Shown in pieces: positions 60,675-64,000 of a stretch of DNA of 64,000 nt (its first letter is position 1; every line of letters starts with the position of its first letter). Source of the DNA: Flavobacteriales bacterium (lineage in GTDB: Bacteria; Bacteroidota; Bacteroidia; Flavobacteriales_F; PHOS-HE28); assembly GCA_016715995.1 (NCBI GenBank), contig JADJXF010000008.1, positions 1 through 64,000 on the forward strand, read 5' to 3'. Under the pieces are notes generated by a model. The model was given only the letters and a program-made list of their open reading frames with translations. It was not told the origin of the DNA and did not search any database. A program made the translations under genes and the position numbers.

Positions 60675-62109
60675 TGGGGAAAGCAGTGGAATAGGTGCCA
60701 CGGAATGCACGCCCGACCTGGCCTGCGTCACCGATCTGGACTTCGTGTACCAGGCCGACGGCTATCACACGCTGACCTTCGAGATCTACACGCAGGGCAG
60801 CAACATTCTGGTGCAGACCGGCGGCGGCTTCCTCAATGGCACCGGTTCTGAGCAGACCTGCCTACCCAACGGCTGCTTCTACCTGGTGGTGGAGGACGGC
60901 GGCGGTGACGGCATCGTGGACGGGGGCTACAAGCTGCAGATCAACAGCGCGCAGATCCTGATCGACAACAGCCACGACAACTTCGGCAACGGCGGCTTCA
61001 CCAGCGGGCAGTACAGCCAGATCGCCAACGATGAGGGCTTCTGCCTGCCGATCAGCACGGACCGCTTGATCTTCACCAGCTGCGGCAAGCTGGACTGGAG
61101 GACCAACTGCGGCAGCGAGTACATGGTGGCCAACGACAACCCGACGGTGAACGCTCAGTGGAACAGCAACCCCGCCGCAGCCAGCAACTTCGTCAACGGC
61201 TACCAGATGTGGTGGTACAACCCCAACGGCGGGTACGGCTTCAAGCGGACCCAGTACCACAGCACGGCCACTGGCCTTCCGGCGAGCATGACGCGCGCCT
61301 GTCACTTCAAGCTCAACAGCTGGAGCGGCAACCAGCTGCAAGAGGGCGTGGTGTACAACGCGAAGGTGCGCGCGATCCTGAACAACAATTTCGCCACCGC
61401 CGTCTGGGGTCCTGCCTGCCGCCTGATGGTGGACAACACGGGCGCCGAGTGCCCGCGCACGAAGCTCAACAACATCCCGGGCGATCCCTACGAGATTTGC
61501 GGTGAAACGCGGGCGGTCGGGAACAACGTGCTGGTGCATGCGCTCCCGGTGCGCCGCCGGATGGCGCCTGGCTGCGTCTTGGAGAATGCGAACCGCTACC
61601 AGTTCCGCTTCCGCACCGACAACAACAACCCGTTCTACACGGTGGTGAAGACGGCCAACACCTACTTCGTGAACACCACGGGCCTGGTCTGCGGCTTGAC
61701 CTACGATGTGGACGTGCGGGCGAGCTTCGACGGCGGCACCAACTGGTGCGCGCCCAACGGCGCTACATGGGGCGATGTGTGCCTGCTGACCATGGCGACC
61801 TGCTTCACCGGCGGCGGCAACCAGAACATGGTGCAGGAGGGTAGCACGGGCCTGCGCATGTACCCGAACCCGAACCGCGGCGACCAGCTGATGCTGAGCC
61901 TGGAGTCGGTGGCTGAGGGCGTGCAGACGGTGAGCGTGGACATCCTGGATGCCTTCGGCAAGCGCGTGAGCGCGAGCACTATCGCGGTGCAGGACGGCTT
62001 CATCAACACGGTGCTTGAACTGAACGGCAGCCTGGCGGCCGGCATGTACATGGTGAACATCACCGCTGGTGAGCAGGTGTACACCGAGCGCTTGGTAATC
62101 CAGCCGTAA
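60508..62109 (+). CDS. C-terminal T9SS part of the mosaic gene
   Basis: 533 codons, natural from about 60580 (GSFSANTGQELCDLCPANTY). It starts with the end of the Cys-rich block (CIACPSGESSGIGATECTPD), then the complete shared module: CVTDLDFVYQADGY, GGGDGIVDGGYKLQINSAQI, YQMWWYNPNGGYGFKR, ACHFKLNSWSGNQL, and the sorting domain LRMYPNPNRGDQL to TERLVIQP. Unlike copy 2 it has no internal deletion. The tail predicts export through T9SS and surface attachment if the full gene is expressed. Confidence 0.85.
   Translation: MIALRASRIRTSHRPLAPPALPGSFSANTGQELCDLCPANTYNPSSAQISCIACPSGESSGIGATECTPDLACVTDLDFVYQADGYHTLTFEIYTQGSNILVQTGGGFLNGTGSEQTCLPNGCFYLVVEDGGGDGIVDGGYKLQINSAQILIDNSHDNFGNGGFTSGQYSQIANDEGFCLPISTDRLIFTSCGKLDWRTNCGSEYMVANDNPTVNAQWNSNPAAASNFVNGYQMWWYNPNGGYGFKRTQYHSTATGLPASMTRACHFKLNSWSGNQLQEGVVYNAKVRAILNNNFATAVWGPACRLMVDNTGAECPRTKLNNIPGDPYEICGETRAVGNNVLVHALPVRRRMAPGCVLENANRYQFRFRTDNNNPFYTVVKTANTYFVNTTGLVCGLTYDVDVRASFDGGTNWCAPNGATWGDVCLLTMATCFTGGGNQNMVQEGSTGLRMYPNPNRGDQLMLSLESVAEGVQTVSVDILDAFGKRVSASTIAVQDGFINTVLELNGSLAAGMYMVNITAGEQVYTERLVIQP
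60721..62109 (+). repeat. Shared C-terminal module, copy 5
   Basis: Complete copy, highly similar in DNA to copy 1; for example the stretch after GGCTACAAGCTG is the same in copies 1, 2 and 5. Confidence 0.88.
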
Positions 62110-62132
62110 GGCAGCAACAACGGACCTGATGG

Positions 62133-62162
62133 CGAAGGCCGCCCCATGTGGGGCGGCCTTCG
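62133..62162 (+). terminator. Strong hairpin terminator after the mosaic gene
   Basis: Perfect 13-bp stem, 62133-62145 with 62150-62162, loop ATGT. It matches the stem at 49708-49737. Confidence 0.85.
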
Positions 62163-62465
62163 TGTTAACGGCCAGCGGGCAGCCAGTCCTGAGCGCACGC
62201 ATTCGTTTCCAGGGGGCCACCTGCCACACCCTCGGAGAGGTGGGGGGATTTGACCCTGCGCCTGGCTGATTTATCGGCCTGTCATTCAGTCCGTTGCGCA
62301 GTGCGATTCGACCGTTCGTGGACCCCGTGGCGCCGCACGGTAGACTCACATGCTGCTGGGGATAGAACCCTGCGTTAGTCAGGCAACCGGCGGGATTGTG
62401 GACCGTCTCTTTGCATGGAACCCGCCCGTATCGTATCGACCTGAACGTACCTAAGCCTGCAAGCC
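62163..62465. other. Intergenic region of about 300 bases
   Basis: No coding signal. The only notable item is the tRNA-like fragment at 62233-62256. Confidence 0.4.
62233..62256 (-). other. tRNA-Ser 3'-end-like fragment
   Basis: Read on the minus strand, GGGTCAAATCCCCCC followed by ACCTCTCCG resembles the T-arm and acceptor end of a tRNA-Ser, with one T missing in the T-loop and one extra A. No matching 5' half is present, so it is not a tRNA gene; an old attachment site or chance are the options. Confidence 0.3.
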
Positions 62466-62915
62466 ATGGATACCCTGAATGCCTTCCACGACTACTTCTA
62501 CTACAAGCTCGGAATGGGGAGCGCCTTCTACTATGCCATCGGGTTCATCGCCGCCATCGCGGTGCTGGCTCAATGGAGGCTGTATGAGAAATGTCGTCAA
62601 CCGGGCTTGGCCGCCTTCGTGCCGATTTGGAACATCGTCATCTTCCTGAGGATCGTCGGCCGCCCGGCCTGGCAGGGCTGGCTCATGCTCATTCCCATCT
62701 ACGGGCAACTTTACTTCATCCCGAAGATCTGGATTGAGGTGGTGCAGTGTTTCGGCAAGCGCAGCCTGCTCGATTACGTGCTCGTGATCGCACTCAACGG
62801 CCTTTACATCCTCAACCTGGCCTTGGGCGACGACCAGTATCTCGGTCCCCTGCGTGGCCAGGCCCCATTGCCACCGCCGCATAAAGTAGCGCAGGCCCGC
62901 CCTCAATTGGCGTGA
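62466..62915 (+). CDS. DUF5684-type small membrane protein
   Basis: 149 residues, start MDTLNAFHDYFYYKLGMGSA. Helices at about 18-36 (AFYYAIGFIAAIAVLAQW) and 49-62 (AAFVPIWNIVIFLRIVG), then GWLMLIPIYGQLYFIPKIWI and LLDYVLVIALNGLYILNLAL. The pattern KCRQPGLAAFVPIWN, a G-R-P-x-W turn and a late PFGDDQYLGP-like end (LGDDQYLGPL) fits the DUF5684 family of signal-peptidase-associated or stand-alone membrane proteins. Function is unknown. It stands alone between a T9SS gene and the DUF6090 pair, with a hairpin terminator behind it. Confidence 0.78.
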   Translation: MDTLNAFHDYFYYKLGMGSAFYYAIGFIAAIAVLAQWRLYEKCRQPGLAAFVPIWNIVIFLRIVGRPAWQGWLMLIPIYGQLYFIPKIWIEVVQCFGKRSLLDYVLVIALNGLYILNLALGDDQYLGPLRGQAPLPPPHKVAQARPQLA

Positions 62916-62944
62916 AGAAGAGCTGAGGCCGCTTCACGCCGCCG

Positions 62945-62978
62945 CAACGCCCTTGCCGATCCGCCGGTAAGGGCGTTG
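62945..62978 (+). terminator. Hairpin terminator after the DUF5684 gene
   Basis: CAACGCCCTT (62945-62954) pairs with AAGGGCGTTG (62969-62978), with a 14-base loop. Confidence 0.75.
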
Positions 62979-63013
62979 TCGTTCCCGGATGGTTGCTACC
63001 ATTGCAGCGCTCC

Positions 63014-63742
63014 ATGAAGCTCTTCAACACCGTCCGCAAACGCTTGCTCGACGATGGGCGCTTCAAGCGCTACCTGGTCTATGCAGCGGGCGAAATCATC
63101 CTGGTGGTGATCGGCATCCTCATCGCTCTGCAGCTGAATGCTTGGAAGGCCGATGCGAAGGACCGCAGCGTGGAGCAGACCTATCTCCGAAACCTGCGTG
63201 ACGACCTTGTTCTTCAGCAGGAAATCATTGACGATCAGATTACACACGAATCCAGCAAGGTGGTACTGGCCGACTCCGCGATGGCCTGCTTCATGAGCGG
63301 GTGCCCGTTGGATGTCCTCGAGACCCTGTTGACCGGTGTCGGCAACCTGTACCAACGCAAGACCTTCATTGCCAACCAGCCCACCTTCAACGACCTGCTC
63401 TCCTCCGGCAATATGGCATTGCTCACGGATCTGAAGGTGAAATCGGAACTGATGCGGTATCACCAGGATCTGGAGCTGCAGGCCACGGTGATCAACTCGA
63501 ACAACCGCCTGCTCATCGACCAGCAGTTCGGCCAGAGCATGATGGAGAACGCGCTTGGCTTCGGCTTGAACGAGCAAGGTGATGTGGACAACACCCAGCG
63601 TTTGACCGGCTCCCAGCGCTATCGCCTGCGCACGCTGCTGCGCATGCGCAAGCGGATCTCTGAACTGCATCGTGAGCGCTGCATGGCGTTGAAGGAGCAC
63701 ACGGAGACGATGAAGGCCGTGCTTGAGATGGCGATCAGATAG
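63014..63742 (+). CDS. DUF6090-type membrane protein
   Basis: 242 residues, start MKLFNTVRKRLLDDGRFKRY. One helix at about 24-41 with the family motif YAAGEIILVVIGILIALQLN and then AWKADAKDR. The remaining 200 residues are a helical, presumably periplasmic domain (TYLRNLRDDLVLQQEIIDDQ, NQPTFNDLLSSGNMALLTDL, RYRLRTLLRMRKRISELHRE). The FNDLLSSG stretch is typical of DUF6090 proteins, which are common in tandem copies in Bacteroidota. Function is unknown. A start at 62993 is possible but adds seven residues outside the family pattern. A close paralogue begins 68 bases after its stop. Confidence 0.85.
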   Translation: MKLFNTVRKRLLDDGRFKRYLVYAAGEIILVVIGILIALQLNAWKADAKDRSVEQTYLRNLRDDLVLQQEIIDDQITHESSKVVLADSAMACFMSGCPLDVLETLLTGVGNLYQRKTFIANQPTFNDLLSSGNMALLTDLKVKSELMRYHQDLELQATVINSNNRLLIDQQFGQSMMENALGFGLNEQGDVDNTQRLTGSQRYRLRTLLRMRKRISELHRERCMALKEHTETMKAVLEMAIR

Positions 63743-63794
63743 GGGTCGCCAGCCCAGTAGCTCTGCCTACTTCAGCACTTCCTGTCGGTCAGCC

Positions 63795-63802
63795 TACTTT
63801 CG
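63795..63802 (+). promoter_or_regulatory. Possible -7 box (TACTTTCG) before the second DUF6090 gene
   Basis: Ends eight bases before the ATG at 63811. A similar word CTACTTCAG lies 25 bases upstream. Confidence 0.35.
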
Positions 63803-63810
63803 GTCAGCCC

Positions 63811-64000
63811 ATGAAACTCTTCAACAAGGTCCGGCAACGCTTGCTCGATGAGGGCCGCCTCAAGCGCTATCTGGTCTATGCAGCGGGCGAGATCATCTTG
63901 GTGGTGATCGGCATCCTCATCGCTCTGCAGCTGAATGCTTGGAAGGCGGACCAACGGGACCGGGTCTCGGAAAAGGTCCATTTGGAGAACCTCCGGGAAG
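63811..64000 (+). CDS. Second DUF6090-type membrane protein, cut by the window end
   Basis: The first 63 residues are visible: MKLFNKVRQRLLDEGRLKRY, then the same helix motif YAAGEIILVVIGILIALQLN and AWKADQRDRVSEKVHLENL. The first about 46 residues are nearly identical to the preceding protein, in DNA as well, showing a recent tandem duplication or conversion of the anchor region. The remainder lies outside the window. Confidence 0.82.
   Translation, partial: MKLFNKVRQRLLDEGRLKRYLVYAAGEIILVVIGILIALQLNAWKADQRDRVSEKVHLENLRE

Larger units (their letters stand above)
50778..62109 (+). pseudogene. Mosaic giant T9SS protein gene (about 11.3 kb), frame-broken in its repeat array
   Basis: Corrected for frame breaks it would encode about 3770 residues. 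Order: signal peptide; beta-sandwich region; two proprotein-convertase P-domain-like repeats; a NDECANAIAVNC domain; TSP3-like Asp repeats; Cys-rich block A (54010-54440); a DYRTQADGN domain whose start matches the mature N-terminus of the protein at 50214; about seven 579-bp repeats; more beta-helix; Cys-rich block B (60130-60720) similar to A; the shared C-terminal module. Breaks lie at about 55050 and 55245, then about 55545, 55815, 55950, 56040, 56145 and 56470, then about 57995, 58200-58270 and 60578. Outside the array it is almost clean, so mis-assembly of repeats is a serious alternative to real decay. Confidence 0.7.

Noticed and set aside
62233..62330. Complete tRNA-Ser gene
   Set aside because: Only the 3' part is recognisable; no 5' acceptor strand or anticodon arm fits in the following 100 bases.

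Overview
The window looks like one contig segment from a high-GC (about 60% by eye) member of the Bacteroidota, most likely a Flavobacteriales-type lineage. Supporting signs are many secreted proteins ending in a type A type IX secretion (T9SS) sorting domain, SBBP and ELWxxDGT repeats, a DUF6090 pair, starts without Shine-Dalgarno sequences, and -7 boxes resembling TAnnTTTG close to several starts. I see no complete tRNA, no rRNA, no CRISPR array and no transposase.

Layout. 1-4800: a badly frame-broken propeller-type two-component sensor kinase, its LuxR-type response regulator, an unidentified secreted protein and a PQQ-like propeller protein. 4864-13976: two T9SS cargo proteins in several frames, flanking an opposite-strand arylsulfotransferase. 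14385-21939: DCC-family redox protein, an Mla-type lipid transporter (mlaD-mlaF-mlaE), a NatA/NatB-type exporter whose permease is cut short in a repeat-rich junction, a Ppx/GppA phosphatase and a sigma-54 activator. 21964-26515: an operon of ECF sigma factor, TPR-bearing anti-sigma factor and a 1074-residue TPR-CHAT protein. 26689-37661: a run of secreted proteins (SUMF1-like, T9SS, ELWxxDGT, beta-helix, SBBP). 37847-42373: a MukFEB/JetABC-like SMC operon. 42657-46633: a second TPR-CHAT protein facing a second anti-sigma/sigma pair. 46802-62109: three more secreted genes, including a mosaic gene of about 11.3 kb with a 579-bp tandem array. 62466-64000: a DUF5684 membrane protein and two tandem DUF6090 proteins, the second running off the end.

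Themes. (1) Two paralogous sets of ECF sigma, membrane anti-sigma with TPR-like tail, and CHAT (caspase-like) protein occur about 20 kb apart. Both sigma genes diverge from a secreted-protein gene. A proteolytic switch in which CHAT cuts the anti-sigma is a reasonable, untested hypothesis. (2) A three-gene SMC complex lacks the JetD nuclease of Wadjet and has a TPR-CHAT gene downstream; a near-identical remnant of its jetC-like 3' end, terminator included, lies 7.6 kb away. (3) Five secreted proteins share a C-terminal module of about 1.4 kb, four with highly similar DNA and two pairs with matching terminators, so this neighbourhood has recombined repeatedly.

Caution: frame breaks cluster at 1-4000, 5240-7030, 10200-13900 and 55050-60580, while 14-54 kb is nearly clean. 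Low-coverage consensus or collapsed repeats could explain much of this; true pseudogenes cannot be excluded.
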